Source of the DNA: Octadecabacter sp. | GTDB lineage: Bacteria > Pseudomonadota > Alphaproteobacteria > Rhodobacterales > Rhodobacteraceae | Direction: 5' to 3' | DNA: 64,000 nucleotides | NCBI GenBank assembly: GCA_028825445.1 | Contig: JAPKAD010000007.1 | Span: 1 to 64,000, forward strand | In this document: positions 47,101 to 56,497 of the stretch, in pieces | Layout: the number at the start of each line of letters is the position of its first letter | Numbering within the stretch: position 1 is the stretch's first letter | Translations under genes and position numbers: made by a program | Notes under the pieces: model-generated | Told to the model about the DNA's origin: nothing | Database searches by the model: none | Seen by the model: only the letters and a program-made list of their open reading frames with translations

Positions 47101-47754
47101 GTGTCTCTGCTCGAAATTAAAAAACGTATAAAGATTGCAGAAGCGAAGTCGGGGCGTAGCGATGGATCTACCAAACTGATTGCCGTTTCTAAAGTACAGC
47201 CAAACGAACGGGTTCAAATGATTCTTGAACAAGGCCATCACATTTATGGTGAGAATCGTGTGCAAGAGGCCACAGCTAAATGGCCAGCGTTCCGCGAACA
47301 GTTCGACGGAATTGAATTGCACATCATCGGACCTCTGCAAACTAACAAGGCAAGGGCTGCAATGGAATTAGCGCAGGCCATTCATACGTTGGACCGCATC
47401 AAGCTAGCCCACACTTTTGCGCGTTTGGCACAAGAGATGGGCGCGTGTCCGGACATTTACATACAAGTAAACACTGGCGCGGAGCCACAGAAGGCTGGCG
47501 TGTTACCTGCTAATGCGGATGCATTTATCACCGAGGCTGTCTCGTTAGATCTTCCAGTGGCCGGATTAATGTGTATCCCGCCCGCTAATGAAGACCCATC
47601 GCGGCATTTTAAAATGCTCAACAACATTGCGTCGCGCAATGGGGTGAATGGCTTGTCGATGGGCATGTCGGGGGATTTTGAAACGGCTATAGCCAATGGC
47701 GCTACGCATGTGCGTGTTGGATCGGCAATATTTGGAGGCCGCGTCCCAACCTGA
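47101..47754 (+). CDS. yggS: YggS-family pyridoxal-phosphate homeostasis protein
   Basis: A 217-aa protein starting with GTG at 47101, 5 nt after a perfect AGGAGG. The PLP lysine is Lys31 in 'KLIAVSKVQP'; other family marks are 'YGENRVQEATAKW', 'HIIGPLQTNK', 'VNTGAEPQKAG', 'LPVAGLMCIPP' and 'LSMGMSGDFETAIANGATHVRVGSAIFG'. It has a single alanine-racemase-type barrel without the second domain and buffers free PLP. Confidence 0.95.
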   Translation: MSLLEIKKRIKIAEAKSGRSDGSTKLIAVSKVQPNERVQMILEQGHHIYGENRVQEATAKWPAFREQFDGIELHIIGPLQTNKARAAMELAQAIHTLDRIKLAHTFARLAQEMGACPDIYIQVNTGAEPQKAGVLPANADAFITEAVSLDLPVAGLMCIPPANEDPSRHFKMLNNIASRNGVNGLSMGMSGDFETAIANGATHVRVGSAIFGGRVPT

Positions 47755-47762
47755 TGCCTAAC

Positions 47763-48257
47763 TTATAAAACTATTAGACGTGTTGAATACTGGATGCGAG
47801 GGGCAATCCATGCCAGGTGAGCGACATGCAGCCCGATGCAGCCTTCTGTGGGATGTCTTACTTTACGCCAACGGTGAATGAAAATCGCCGATCCACGGCC
47901 TTTAACAGGGTAGGGCCAGTTCCAATCCGTCAGAATGATAAGATCATATAGTGGGTCTGCGCGGCACAGTTTTTCGTGACTATATGTGTAGGGCGCGCGC
48001 ACCATCATATTATAATCTTCGTGCGTTTGGTCATCGGACCACAGATCACCAGGGTGGATTGGCCGTGCCCAATCGGTGGGCTTTTCCATCCGATCCGGCC
48101 TGTAAAGCATCCCAACAATGCGATGCGTTCCGCGCGGTGTTGCGCCGTCACCTTCGGTTTTGTGGCTCCTGATCCCACCCTTGCCGATCGAGCGCGGAAA
48201 TTTACGATTCATAAACCGTAGATGGTACGGAGATATAACAAGATCGTGGGCTTTCAT
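47763..48257 (-). CDS. YkuD-domain (L,D-transpeptidase family) protein without signal peptide
   Basis: A 164-aa protein from ATG 48257. The catalytic signature is 'IFIHRWRKVRHPTEGCIGLH' with His128 and Cys140, as in L,D-transpeptidases of the DUF/YkuD type. The N-terminus 'MKAHDLVISPYHLRFMNRKFPRSIGKGGI' resembles small YkuD proteins where 'G.GGI...K.EGDG.TP.G' follows (here 'HKTEGDGATPRGTHRI'). No signal peptide or membrane segment is seen, so how it reaches peptidoglycan, if it does, is unclear. Convergent with yggS (8 bp) and divergent from the EamA gene. Confidence 0.87.
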   Translation of the reverse strand: MKAHDLVISPYHLRFMNRKFPRSIGKGGIRSHKTEGDGATPRGTHRIVGMLYRPDRMEKPTDWARPIHPGDLWSDDQTHEDYNMMVRAPYTYSHEKLCRADPLYDLIILTDWNWPYPVKGRGSAIFIHRWRKVRHPTEGCIGLHVAHLAWIAPRIQYSTRLIVL

Positions 48258-48335
48258 GACGCAAATATGACCAGAAGTGTACAGGTTGTTCAAGTATCCT
48301 TTCTGGGCCTAAGCTACGTTAAAGAGTGGTGGTTA

Positions 48336-49181
48336 ATGCCAACAATTGTTATTGCCACGACATTATGCGCGGCTTTGCTTCATGCCTGTTGGAATGCACT
48401 GGCGAAAGGTGCGGCTGACAAACATCTAAGCATGGCGGGGGTTATCATTGGCCATTTGCCGTTTGCCATTATTGGCCTGATGTTCGTGCCGATGCCAGAT
48501 TTGGCGTGCTGGCCGTATTTGCTTGGCAGTATGGTGTTTCATTTTGGCTACCAAGTGTTTTTACTGAACTCTTACCGCATTGGTGATTTGACACAGGTCT
48601 ACCCCGTTGCACGGGGCATTACGCCACTGATTGTCGCAATGGTGTCTGTATCGTTCCTTAACGTTTTATTGGATTGGCAAGAAGTTGTAGCCATTGCGCT
48701 GATTGGGACTGGTCTGTTGTTGCTGGGTCTTGTGCGTGGACATGGTGGAGCTCGAAATCCTAAGGCCGCCATGTTAGCGGCGATCACGGGATGTTTTATT
48801 GCCGGCTATTCGCTGGTCGACGGTTTGGGCGCGAGGGTCGCAGGAACTGCCATCGGCTTTTATGGAGGGTCAGCCATCGGCAATGCGCTTATTTTCGCAG
48901 CGTTCATGCGGCTCAGCAAGCCGGACACGCTGGGGCGGCTATGTTCCGAAGGACTGTTCGTTTTGATCTTCGGTGGTGCGGCATCTTATACGGCTTATGC
49001 TTTAGTTGTATGGGGCTTCCTGCAAGCGCCAATAGCCTTGGTGACTGCGTTGCGTGAAACATCGATCATCTTTGCATTATTTATTGGTGTGTTTTTAATG
49101 AAGAAAAGGTTGGATCTTTTTAAGGTTGGATCAACTTTTCTGACATTGGTTGGTGCGATCCTGATGCGCTTTGCACACTAA
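48336..49181 (+). CDS. EamA-family (DMT superfamily) transporter
   Basis: A 281-aa membrane protein starting at ATG 48336 ('MPTIVIATTLCAALLHACWNALAK'), chosen over an upstream in-frame start because it begins exactly at the first membrane helix. About ten hydrophobic helices in two five-helix halves are visible, the layout of drug/metabolite transporters. 'VYPVARGITPLIVA' and 'LRETSIIFALFIGVFLMKKRL' are typical of the family. Substrate unknown. Its end overlaps the convergent ribA end by 4 nt. Confidence 0.88.
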   Translation: MPTIVIATTLCAALLHACWNALAKGAADKHLSMAGVIIGHLPFAIIGLMFVPMPDLACWPYLLGSMVFHFGYQVFLLNSYRIGDLTQVYPVARGITPLIVAMVSVSFLNVLLDWQEVVAIALIGTGLLLLGLVRGHGGARNPKAAMLAAITGCFIAGYSLVDGLGARVAGTAIGFYGGSAIGNALIFAAFMRLSKPDTLGRLCSEGLFVLIFGGAASYTAYALVVWGFLQAPIALVTALRETSIIFALFIGVFLMKKRLDLFKVGSTFLTLVGAILMRFAH

Positions 49182-50272
49182 AGGATATGACCCGATTTGG
49201 TCGCCTTGGTCGCGAGGTATGCTGCATTATGGCGGTTTTCACCGACCTTTAAGGGCACCTGTTCTGTCACCTTCAGGCCGCTGCTTTCGAGCTTTGCCAC
49301 CTTTGCGGGATTATTTGTTAGCAGGCGAACCTGCGAGAAACCTAGTTTATGTAGTATTTCAGCACCGATGCGGAAATCACGTTCGTCGTCAGCAAAGCCA
49401 AGGCGGTGATTTGCCTCAACGGTATCGAACCCCTGATCTTGCAAAGAATAGGCGCGCATTTTGTTGGTGAGCCCAATGCCGCGGCCCTCTTGGTTGAGAT
49501 AAACAAGGACGCCTGCTCCTTCGGCCCCCATTTGCGCCATTGCATTGCGTAATTGCGGACCGCAGTCGCATTTTAGGCTACCAAGTAAGTCGCCTGTGAA
49601 ACAAGCTGAATGAAGTCGGGTCAGGACGGATGCTGCGCGGCTAGGTGCGCCGATTTCAACAGCGTAATGTTCTTCGCCCCCATCTTTTGGGCGGAAAATA
49701 TGCAGACGACCTGCCTCTGATACGTCCAGTGGCAGCTTTGCCGAGATAATTGGGTCCAGTTGGGAAAGGTCTGTCGCTAGTGCGGCATCTGCGTCAAGCT
49801 GGGTAAGGTCATGTTTTACAGCGAACGCAGGGCCATCGTCCAATGCGACCACAATACAAGCAGGCAAAAGACGTGCCGCCTTGGTAAGCGCGATGCCAGC
49901 GCGGTGCACTTTAGCCGAACTATCGCGCGCCGTCTTGAACGGGCCTTTCATTGGGTTTCGCAGGTCGCCCGCAGGGTCAGCCATAGCCCGAACCCAAGCG
50001 ATGTTAGCGCCTTTAGGTAGGATCACACGTGCAAGATCACCGTCGTAAGCAGTGACTTTCAACGTCGCTGCGCGGTGATTAGTGATTGCCAGAACTGCGT
50101 GGGTGCCTGAAAGGCTTGCCAATCTTTCAGATGTCAGCACCTCAGCCGCGCAGACAAGTCCTGCAGTTTTGCCGTCACAAACCACAATCGCAACGCCCAT
50201 GCGCAGGTCTGCGCGGGCGCGGGCGATGCGTTCTGTAAGATCGGGCTTAAAAGAATCTGTGGAGAATGTCAT
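49178..50272 (-). CDS. ribA: GTP cyclohydrolase II
   Basis: A 364-aa protein. The C-terminal ~200 residues are a GTP cyclohydrolase II domain, first step of riboflavin synthesis: zinc site Cys-x10-Cys-x-Cys in 'CFTGDLLGSLKCDCGPQL', 'LNQEGRGIGLTNKMRAYSLQ', 'ANHRLGFADDERDF' and 'VRLLTNNPAKV'. The N-terminal ~150 residues resemble a degenerate DHBP-synthase-like domain ('ARADLRMGVAIVVCD'), as in alphaproteobacterial RibA where this part may not be active. No FMN riboswitch is evident upstream. Confidence 0.92.
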   Translation of the reverse strand: MTFSTDSFKPDLTERIARARADLRMGVAIVVCDGKTAGLVCAAEVLTSERLASLSGTHAVLAITNHRAATLKVTAYDGDLARVILPKGANIAWVRAMADPAGDLRNPMKGPFKTARDSSAKVHRAGIALTKAARLLPACIVVALDDGPAFAVKHDLTQLDADAALATDLSQLDPIISAKLPLDVSEAGRLHIFRPKDGGEEHYAVEIGAPSRAASVLTRLHSACFTGDLLGSLKCDCGPQLRNAMAQMGAEGAGVLVYLNQEGRGIGLTNKMRAYSLQDQGFDTVEANHRLGFADDERDFRIGAEILHKLGFSQVRLLTNNPAKVAKLESSGLKVTEQVPLKVGENRHNAAYLATKATKSGHIL

Positions 50273-50425
50273 GATTGTGCTTTCTTTGTCCCCTTCCGAT
50301 ACCTGTTAGTTTGAGGAATTGAAACATTTACCCTTTTGATGACACGTCGCCGTGAGTCGCTGCCATTAATGTTGCGCCATCACGTAACTAAATTCATCTT
50401 TGATTTAACAAAGGAGATAAGCGTA

Positions 50426-51112
50426 ATGGCACAACTGAAGAAAATTCTACTTGTTGATGATGATGAGGACCTGCGCGAAGCGCTGGGTGAACAATTGTTA
50501 ATGACTGAAGACTTCGATGTTTTCGAGGCAAGCAATGGCGCGGAAGCGATGATCAAGGCCAAGGAAGGTCTCTATGATCTCGTAATCCTCGATGTGGGAC
50601 TGCCTGATACTGATGGACGTGAACTATGCCGTTTGATGCGCAAACAGGGTGTTAAATGCCCGATTGTAATGCTAACGGGTCATGACGGTGACAGCGATAC
50701 AATTCTGGGTCTTGATGCAGGCGCAAATGATTATGTCACCAAACCTTTTAAATTCCCAGTGCTTTTAGCACGTATTCGCGCGCAACTTCGCACACATGAG
50801 CAATCAGAAGATGCCGTTTTTACGCTTGGGCCGTATACATTCCAGCCTGCACAAAAAATACTTTTGACTGAGGAAGACAAAAAGATTCGCTTGACTGAGA
50901 AAGAAACGAATATTTTAAAGTTCTTGTATCGTTCGACCGATGGTGTCGTCGCGCGCGAGGTGCTGCTCCACGAGGTTTGGGGCTACAACGCAGGTGTCAC
51001 GACTCACACGCTTGAGACTCATATCTATCGTTTGCGCCAAAAGATTGAACCAGACCCTAGCAACGCACGTTTGCTGGTGACCGAAAGTGGGGGCTACCGT
51101 TTGATGGGCTAA
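50426..51112 (+). CDS. OmpR-family response regulator (CenR/PetR-like)
   Basis: A 228-aa regulator from ATG 50426, 8 nt after AAAGGAGA. The receiver domain (1-120) has the acidic cluster Asp11-13, phosphoacceptor Asp56 in 'VILDVGLPD' and Lys106 in 'YVTKPFKF'. The C-terminal winged helix (about 130-226) has 'LTEKETNILKFLYR', 'LLHEVWGYNAGVTTHTLETHIYRLRQKIEP' and 'LVTESGGYRLMG'. It closely resembles an alphaproteobacterial regulator called PetR or CenR, linked to cell-envelope homeostasis; I cannot separate these names by eye. No sensor kinase lies next to it. Confidence 0.9.
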   Translation: MAQLKKILLVDDDEDLREALGEQLLMTEDFDVFEASNGAEAMIKAKEGLYDLVILDVGLPDTDGRELCRLMRKQGVKCPIVMLTGHDGDSDTILGLDAGANDYVTKPFKFPVLLARIRAQLRTHEQSEDAVFTLGPYTFQPAQKILLTEEDKKIRLTEKETNILKFLYRSTDGVVAREVLLHEVWGYNAGVTTHTLETHIYRLRQKIEPDPSNARLLVTESGGYRLMG

Positions 51113-51123
51113 GATATCCCTTG

Positions 51124-51147
51124 GAGATGGGGTTATCACCCCATCTC
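51124..51147 (+). terminator. Hairpin after the response regulator gene
   Basis: A 9-bp perfect stem GAGATGGGG / CCCCATCTC lies 11 bp after the stop. A T run follows only about 20 bp later (51166-51174), so it may be a terminator of non-standard spacing or an mRNA-stabilising 3' structure. Confidence 0.55.
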
Positions 51148-51333
51148 ACTGTTAGATTCACCCCTAATTTTTTTGTTAAGTATTTAATATCATATCAATT
51201 TTAGGTTCGCCAAGGCTTTACCCTACGAATTCTGGTGAGTTTTAAAAAAAGATAAATATGAATAATAAGAACCGTGGGGCTGGACGCCTCGAAGCGGCGC
51301 TGTTCAAATGGAGTTCAATAAGGAGAGTTCCCC

Positions 51334-52449
51334 GTGAAAATAAAGCCGTTTGGAGTTGAGCAGTGGATGAACGCTTGGGAAACCAAGTGTGAGTTGAACT
51401 TGGCAGAGACCTGCGTTGCGTCTTTGACACTTGCTGAGCTAATGCAAATTGCGGGGACAACACAACAAATGCCTGCTGATTTAGCGGCCATGCAGATGAC
51501 TTATGGGGAAATTCGTGGATCAACCCGATTGCGTGGGTTGGTTGCCGGTATGTTTGAGGGGCAGGGCGCTGAGAATGTACTGATTACCCACGGTACAATT
51601 GGAGCGAATCATATGGTTTATCAGGCGCTGGTTGGTAACAACGACCATGTGGTCGCCATTACCCCCACATATCAACAACATACTGCGATCCCGCGGTCCC
51701 TTGGAGCTGAGGTGACGGAGGTGGCGCTGTCAGAGGATCAGAACTGGCTGCCTAATTGGGATGTTGTTGCGGCGGCGGTGACGCCTGCAACAAACGTAAT
51801 TGCGCTGACGAATCCGAACAACCCAACGGGGGCTTTGATTGGCCGGGAAGGGTTAGAGCGGATTACTGAAATTGCACGCAGTGTTGATGCGTGGGTGTTG
51901 TGTGATGAGGTTTATCGTGGCACCGAACAGGGTGGACCAGTGCCGTCGATTGTTGACATGTATGACAAAGGCATCTCAACTGGGTCCACATCCAAGGCAT
52001 TTTCACTGGCAGGGCTGCGGTTGGGTTGGATTATTGGGCGAGAAAGCCTGTTGGATGCGTGTGAAATACACCGTGACTACACGACTATTAGTGTTGGTAT
52101 GGTGGACGATTATTTTGCTGCGATGGCGATTGAGGTAAAAACAGAAGTGCTAGGCAGGTCGCGTAAAATAACGCGAGGCAATCTTGCGCTGCTTGATGAC
52201 TGGGTGAAGCAAGAACCAAAGGCGCGTTACGTTAAGCCACAGGCAGGGACGACGGCTTTTGTGGCCCTTGATGTAGCAATGGCATCCTACGATCAATGTG
52301 TGGCGTTGTTACAGGAGACTGGCGTTATGTTTACGCCCGGCTCAGCATTAGGCTTTGAAGGCTACGTTCGGATCGGATTTGCATGTTATCCTGATGTTCT
52401 TAAAGAAGGGTTGGCTCGGGTGTCTGTGTGGCTGGCAAAGCAGTCCTGA
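51334..52449 (+). CDS. PLP-dependent aminotransferase, fold type I
   Basis: A 371-aa class I/II aminotransferase starting with GTG at 51334, 7 nt after AAGGAG. The PLP lysine is Lys221 in 'STSKAFSLAGLRLGW', preceded by 'LTNPNNPTGALI' and 'WVLCDEVYRG'. The protein resembles the capreomycidine-synthase/aspartate aminotransferase-like subgroup by overall pattern, but the substrate cannot be inferred. It is followed 37 bp later by xthA on the same strand. Confidence 0.88.
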   Translation: MKIKPFGVEQWMNAWETKCELNLAETCVASLTLAELMQIAGTTQQMPADLAAMQMTYGEIRGSTRLRGLVAGMFEGQGAENVLITHGTIGANHMVYQALVGNNDHVVAITPTYQQHTAIPRSLGAEVTEVALSEDQNWLPNWDVVAAAVTPATNVIALTNPNNPTGALIGREGLERITEIARSVDAWVLCDEVYRGTEQGGPVPSIVDMYDKGISTGSTSKAFSLAGLRLGWIIGRESLLDACEIHRDYTTISVGMVDDYFAAMAIEVKTEVLGRSRKITRGNLALLDDWVKQEPKARYVKPQAGTTAFVALDVAMASYDQCVALLQETGVMFTPGSALGFEGYVRIGFACYPDVLKEGLARVSVWLAKQS

Positions 52450-52486
52450 CATTGCTAAAGTTGTTCCGAATTTAGGGGAGATCTAC

Positions 52487-53275
52487 ATGTCATTCACGTT
52501 GGCCACTTGGAACATTAATTCGGTGCGTTTGCGCGAAGAACTTGTCGTGCGTTTGATGTCTGAAGAAGCTCCCGATGTGCTGTGCTTGCAGGAGTGTAAG
52601 AGCCCAGTTGATTTAATCCCGCTGGAGCAATTTCAGGCGCTTGGGTATCACCACATGGTGGCGCGCGGGCAAAAAGGATATAACGGTGTTGCAATCTTTT
52701 CAAAGATGGCAATCGAAGAAGTCGCAGCTGAGGATTTTGCATCGCTTGGCCACGCCCGCCACATCGCTGGCAAGCTTGAAAATGGCGTGATTATTCACAA
52801 TTTTTACGTGCCTGCGGGGGGTGACAAGCCAAGCCGAGATGTGAACGAAAAGTTTGGACAAAAGCTCGACTACCTGACTGAAATGCGGGACTACTTTAGA
52901 GCGAATGCGCCCAAGAAATCAATTCTTGTTGGGGATCTGAATATTGCTCCACGTGAAGACGATGTTTGGAACCACAAGAAGTTGATAAAAGTTGTCAGTC
53001 ATACGCCGATTGAGATTAAACATTTAGCCGATGTGCAGGACTCTGGCGATTGGGTCGATATAATCCGAGCCGATATTCCAGATGGCGATTTATACAGTTG
53101 GTGGAGTTATCGCGCAGCTGATTGGGACACTGCCGATAAAGGTCGCCGGCTGGACCATGTTTGGGCAACGCTGGATATCGCTAATTCAGCCCATTCGAGC
53201 CGCGTAATTCGTGCTGTTCGCGGGTGGAATAAACCCAGTGACCATGCACCAGTCTTTGCAACGTTTGATTTGTAA
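52487..53275 (+). CDS. xthA: Exodeoxyribonuclease III
   Basis: A 262-aa AP endonuclease/3'-exonuclease for base-excision repair. I use ATG 52487, which follows GGGGAG by 6 nt; a longer in-frame reading overlaps the aminotransferase. 'ATWNINSVRLR', the metal ligand Glu36 in 'LCLQECK', 'YNGVAIFSKM', 'LVGDLNIAP' and the C-terminal 'GRRLDHVWAT ... KPSDHAPVFATF' are diagnostic. It may act with MutY, encoded elsewhere in the window. Confidence 0.95.
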   Translation: MSFTLATWNINSVRLREELVVRLMSEEAPDVLCLQECKSPVDLIPLEQFQALGYHHMVARGQKGYNGVAIFSKMAIEEVAAEDFASLGHARHIAGKLENGVIIHNFYVPAGGDKPSRDVNEKFGQKLDYLTEMRDYFRANAPKKSILVGDLNIAPREDDVWNHKKLIKVVSHTPIEIKHLADVQDSGDWVDIIRADIPDGDLYSWWSYRAADWDTADKGRRLDHVWATLDIANSAHSSRVIRAVRGWNKPSDHAPVFATFDL

Positions 53276-53419
53276 TATGGCGTGGCCTGCAGCGCGTAAC
53301 AACTGTGCACAGCGTGTACGGCATAAAATTCATTGGAATTGATGAACCGGACCCCCTTGGCCTTTGGTGCAGGCTTGCCCATATAGATGTCAAATAGAAT
53401 GTACTAATCGGAGGCGAAG

Positions 53420-54331
53420 ATGCTTGAACTCGGTGGACAACAACCCGCAGTGGCGGATGATTTGATAAAAGACAGTGGCGATGCTGCATTTGTACAAGAT
53501 GTGGTCGAGATGTCCAAAACTGTGCCGGTAATTGTAGACTTCTGGGCGCCGTGGTGTGGCCCATGCAAAACGTTGGGTCCGGCGCTGGAAGACGCAGTAA
53601 AGAAGTTAGGTGGCCGTGTAAAAATGGTCAAGATCGATGTGGATCAAAACCAAGGTATAGCAACACAGCTAAAAGTGCAGTCTATCCCAATGGTTTATGC
53701 GTTCTTTAATGGCCAGCCCGTTGATGGGTTTCAAGGAGCTTTGCCACCGAGTGAGATTGAAGCGTTTGTCACCAAGATTGCTAATCTGGGTGGTGAGCCG
53801 GACAATGGGCTGGACGATGCGTTTGATGCAGCAGAGACAATGTTCACGGATGGTGAATTTACCGATGCAGCAGAGACGTTTTTGGCTATTCTGGAAGAAG
53901 ATCCCAATCATGCCGGTGCGTTTGGTGGATTGGCGCGCTGCCATGTCGCGCAAGATCAAATGGATGAAGCGGAGGCTGTGCTGAATGGCGCGCCGGCGGA
54001 AATTTCCGATACGACCCCAATTGAAGCTGCGCGTGCGGCAATTGAGTTGGCGAGACTGGCGGCAAATGCTGGCCCAGTAGTTGAATTGCAGGCTACGATT
54101 GATGATGATGAAAATGACCATCAAGCACGTCTCGATCTGGCCGTGGCACTGCATGCGTCAGGTGATAGTGAGGGGGCCGTCGATCAGCTGCTCGATTTAT
54201 TTCGTCGTGATCGAGAGTGGAACGACAGTGCGGCGAAAAAACAATTATTCACTGTCTTTGATGCAATGAAGCCAACGGACCCTGTAGTCCTGAATGGTCG
54301 GCGAAAACTTTCGTCAATGATATTTGCCTGA
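53420..54331 (+). CDS. cnoX: Thioredoxin-TPR protein, CnoX/YbbN-like
   Basis: A 303-aa protein with an N-terminal thioredoxin domain (1-115; Cys46-Gly-Pro-Cys49 in 'FWAPWCGPCK', cis-Pro in 'VQSIPMVYAF') and a C-terminal TPR region (about 128-290; 'AAETFLAILEEDPNHAGAFGGLAR', 'HQARLDLAVALHASGD'). This is the CnoX/YbbN layout, a chaperone-redox protein that protects clients under oxidative stress with GroEL. The CGPC pair is complete, unlike E. coli CnoX (SQHC), so it may retain oxidoreductase activity. First of a LON-Trm112 run. Confidence 0.9.
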   Translation: MLELGGQQPAVADDLIKDSGDAAFVQDVVEMSKTVPVIVDFWAPWCGPCKTLGPALEDAVKKLGGRVKMVKIDVDQNQGIATQLKVQSIPMVYAFFNGQPVDGFQGALPPSEIEAFVTKIANLGGEPDNGLDDAFDAAETMFTDGEFTDAAETFLAILEEDPNHAGAFGGLARCHVAQDQMDEAEAVLNGAPAEISDTTPIEAARAAIELARLAANAGPVVELQATIDDDENDHQARLDLAVALHASGDSEGAVDQLLDLFRRDREWNDSAAKKQLFTVFDAMKPTDPVVLNGRRKLSSMIFA

Positions 54332-54357
54332 TCGGGCGAGCGGGCTAGCTATTGAAC

Positions 54358-54999
54358 ATGAAACAAAAACTTGATCTTCCCGATGTCATTCCAATCTTTC
54401 CGTTACCCGGCGCGCTGTTGTTGCCGCGTTCTCGATTGCCGCTGCAATTGTTCGAGCCGCGTTTTCTTGCGATGTTAAATGATACTCTGAAAACCGATGG
54501 GCGACTGATCGGAATGGTCCAGCCTTATACAGCGGCTGACGGTTCAAAAAAACTGCATTCTATTGGTTGTTCTGGGCGCGTGACGGCGATGTCTGAAACA
54601 GAAGATGGGCGATATATGATCACTCTGTCAGGCATGTCGCGGTTTCGCATGCTGGATGAAGTTGAAGGTTTTTCGCCCTATCGCCGAGCGCGCGTGAATT
54701 GGGATGGGTTTGATGCAGATTTGGGCGGTGAAGAAACGGACCCAGGTTTAGATCGTGACGCTTTGATGGATTTGCTTCAGCGATTTTTTGAAGACAGAGG
54801 ATTAAATACTGATTGGGATTCGATGTCAGATGCGGAACCTGAATTGTTGATCAATTCATTGTCGATGCTCTGCCCGTTTGAAGCAGAGGAACGCCAAGCG
54901 TTGTTGGAAGCGCCATCATTGGTGACCCGACGCGAAACCCTTGTGACGCTAATCGAATACGCGCTTCATGGTGGTGATGATTCCAAGATGCTGCAATGA
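54358..54999 (+). CDS. LON substrate-binding-domain protein
   Basis: A 213-aa stand-alone LON N-terminal domain ('[29 protein letters not shown]', '[27 protein letters not shown]', '[23 protein letters not shown]'). There is no ATPase or protease part. Such proteins may bind peptide or protein substrates, but function is not known. I use ATG 54358; a TTG two codons earlier is possible. Its end overlaps the Trm112-like gene as ATGA. Confidence 0.9.
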   Translation: MKQKLDLPDVIPIFPLPGALLLPRSRLPLQLFEPRFLAMLNDTLKTDGRLIGMVQPYTAADGSKKLHSIGCSGRVTAMSETEDGRYMITLSGMSRFRMLDEVEGFSPYRRARVNWDGFDADLGGEETDPGLDRDALMDLLQRFFEDRGLNTDWDSMSDAEPELLINSLSMLCPFEAEERQALLEAPSLVTRRETLVTLIEYALHGGDDSKMLQ

Positions 55000-55190
55000 C
55001 AGGAGCAGATGAGCGCAAGTTTGACCCCAAGATGCTGGAGGCATTGGTCTGTCCACAATGTCAGGGGCGGTTATCTTATGATGCAGTAGCACAAGAACTG
55101 ACCAGTAAAGCTGCACATCTAGCCTATCCCATCAGAGCTGGAATTCCAGTATTATTGATTGATGAAGCTCGCGTGATACTCAAAGATTAA
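54996..55190 (+). CDS. Trm112-family small zinc-finger-like protein
   Basis: A 64-aa UPF0434/Trm112-type protein ('[17 protein letters not shown]', '[25 protein letters not shown]'). Two Cys in CPxC are present; the distal pair of a full zinc site is absent, as in many bacterial members. Eukaryotic Trm112 activates methyltransferases; a partner here is not known. Last gene of the thioredoxin-LON-Trm112 unit, 10 bp from the convergent ubiH-type gene. Confidence 0.9.
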   Translation: MTGADERKFDPKMLEALVCPQCQGRLSYDAVAQELTSKAAHLAYPIRAGIPVLLIDEARVILKD

Positions 55191-55200
55191 CTTGTAGTTG

Positions 55201-56397
55201 CTATGTCCGCATTAGGCTGGGTAGATCGCCTGTAAGTCCTGCGGCTTCACGGATAAACTGTCGGCGCAGACTAGGTGCTGCGTTGATAAGGCCCATCCCA
55301 GCATCACGAACAGCGCGTAGTAGGGAGTTATCGTTTGAAAATAATTTATTAAACATATCAGTTGCGGTGGCAAGTGTAGCGGTGTCAAATCGGCGCCATT
55401 GTTCATAACGGGTTAAAACTGATAGGCTGCCAATGTCTTCGCCGCGCATTTTGGCACTAGATAGGACATCAAATAGGGCCGCAATATCGCGGAGCCCTGC
55501 ATTTAGGCCTTGGCCAGCAATAGGGTGAACGCCATGTGCTGCGTCACCGATTAATGCAACGCGATCTGCGATAAAACGATTGGCGAGAGTCAGGCCAAGT
55601 GGGTAGCTAAAGCGTTTTCCCGTTAATGAAATTCCACCTAAAAAATCACCAAATGCTGGACGTAATGCATCAATGAAATTTACATCGTCCATTGCCATAA
55701 TTTCGGCAGCACGGGCGGTGGATTCGGACCAGACAATCGAACATCGGTTATCTGGAAGGGGAAGAATTGCTAGTGGGCCCGCTGGCATAAAAAATTGGTG
55801 CGCAATTCCGTCATGGTTTTTTTCGTGCGAAACGGCACAGACAATTGCGGTTTGGCCATAGCTCCAACCAGTGCGTTTGATGCCTGCGCGGGTGGCGGTG
55901 CCGCTGGTACGTCCGTCAGCCCCGATGATTAGTTTGGCGTAGAGTGTTTGACCCGAGGCCAGCGTCACGCACCCCTCGCCTTGTGTTATGACGGCTTCAT
56001 CAGACAATTGCGTAATATATTTATTGGCATCCATAGCAGCCAGCAAGGCACTGCGTAGATGCCGGTCTTGACACATGAAACCCATGGGACCTTCTTCGAT
56101 TTCAGCATGGTCGAAATGGAGCATCCAAGGTGCTGGACCCTCACCTGCGCGGCCATCTGTAACTTTTATTTCTAACATTGGTTGGGTGTGGTCTGCCACA
56201 TCATTCCAAATGCTGATGTTGCGCATAAGGCGCATTGAGGCGTGAGCCAAGGCGTATGAGCGGCCATCGAAATCACGTAATCCACGCGTTGGGCTGGGAA
56301 GCATATCAATAATTGTGGAGCGCAAACCAATTTTGGCGAGAGCGAGAGCAAGAGTTGGGCCATTTAATCCACCACCAACTATAATTACATCGGTCAT
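55201..56397 (-). CDS. ubiH: UbiH/UbiF/COQ6-family FAD-dependent hydroxylase
   Basis: A 398-aa flavin monooxygenase of ubiquinone biosynthesis. From ATG 56397 it begins 'MTDVIIVGGGLNGPTLALALA' (FAD Rossmann motif), has the middle 'LIGADGRTS' motif and the 'RVALIGDAAHGVHPIAGQGLNAGLRD' motif near 270-300. The ring position hydroxylated cannot be told from sequence, so UbiH is a tentative name among UbiH, UbiF, UbiI and UbiL. An in-frame ATG 7 codons upstream is possible. Divergent from the amidase gene. Confidence 0.88.
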   Translation of the reverse strand: MTDVIIVGGGLNGPTLALALAKIGLRSTIIDMLPSPTRGLRDFDGRSYALAHASMRLMRNISIWNDVADHTQPMLEIKVTDGRAGEGPAPWMLHFDHAEIEEGPMGFMCQDRHLRSALLAAMDANKYITQLSDEAVITQGEGCVTLASGQTLYAKLIIGADGRTSGTATRAGIKRTGWSYGQTAIVCAVSHEKNHDGIAHQFFMPAGPLAILPLPDNRCSIVWSESTARAAEIMAMDDVNFIDALRPAFGDFLGGISLTGKRFSYPLGLTLANRFIADRVALIGDAAHGVHPIAGQGLNAGLRDIAALFDVLSSAKMRGEDIGSLSVLTRYEQWRRFDTATLATATDMFNKLFSNDNSLLRAVRDAGMGLINAAPSLRRQFIREAAGLTGDLPSLMRT

Positions 56398-56497
56398 ATT
56401 ATTTTTGTATGCTTTCATAATGATAATTTTGCGCTTTTTGTCGGGATTGTCCATGTGCAGGATGGTCGCTACCGTTAATGCCAACAGGGAGAACACG

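Noticed and set aside
48222-48335. Longer N-terminus for the EamA transporter
   Set aside because: The extra 38 residues overlap the divergent YkuD gene and are not membrane-like; the ATG at 48336 starts directly at the first helix.
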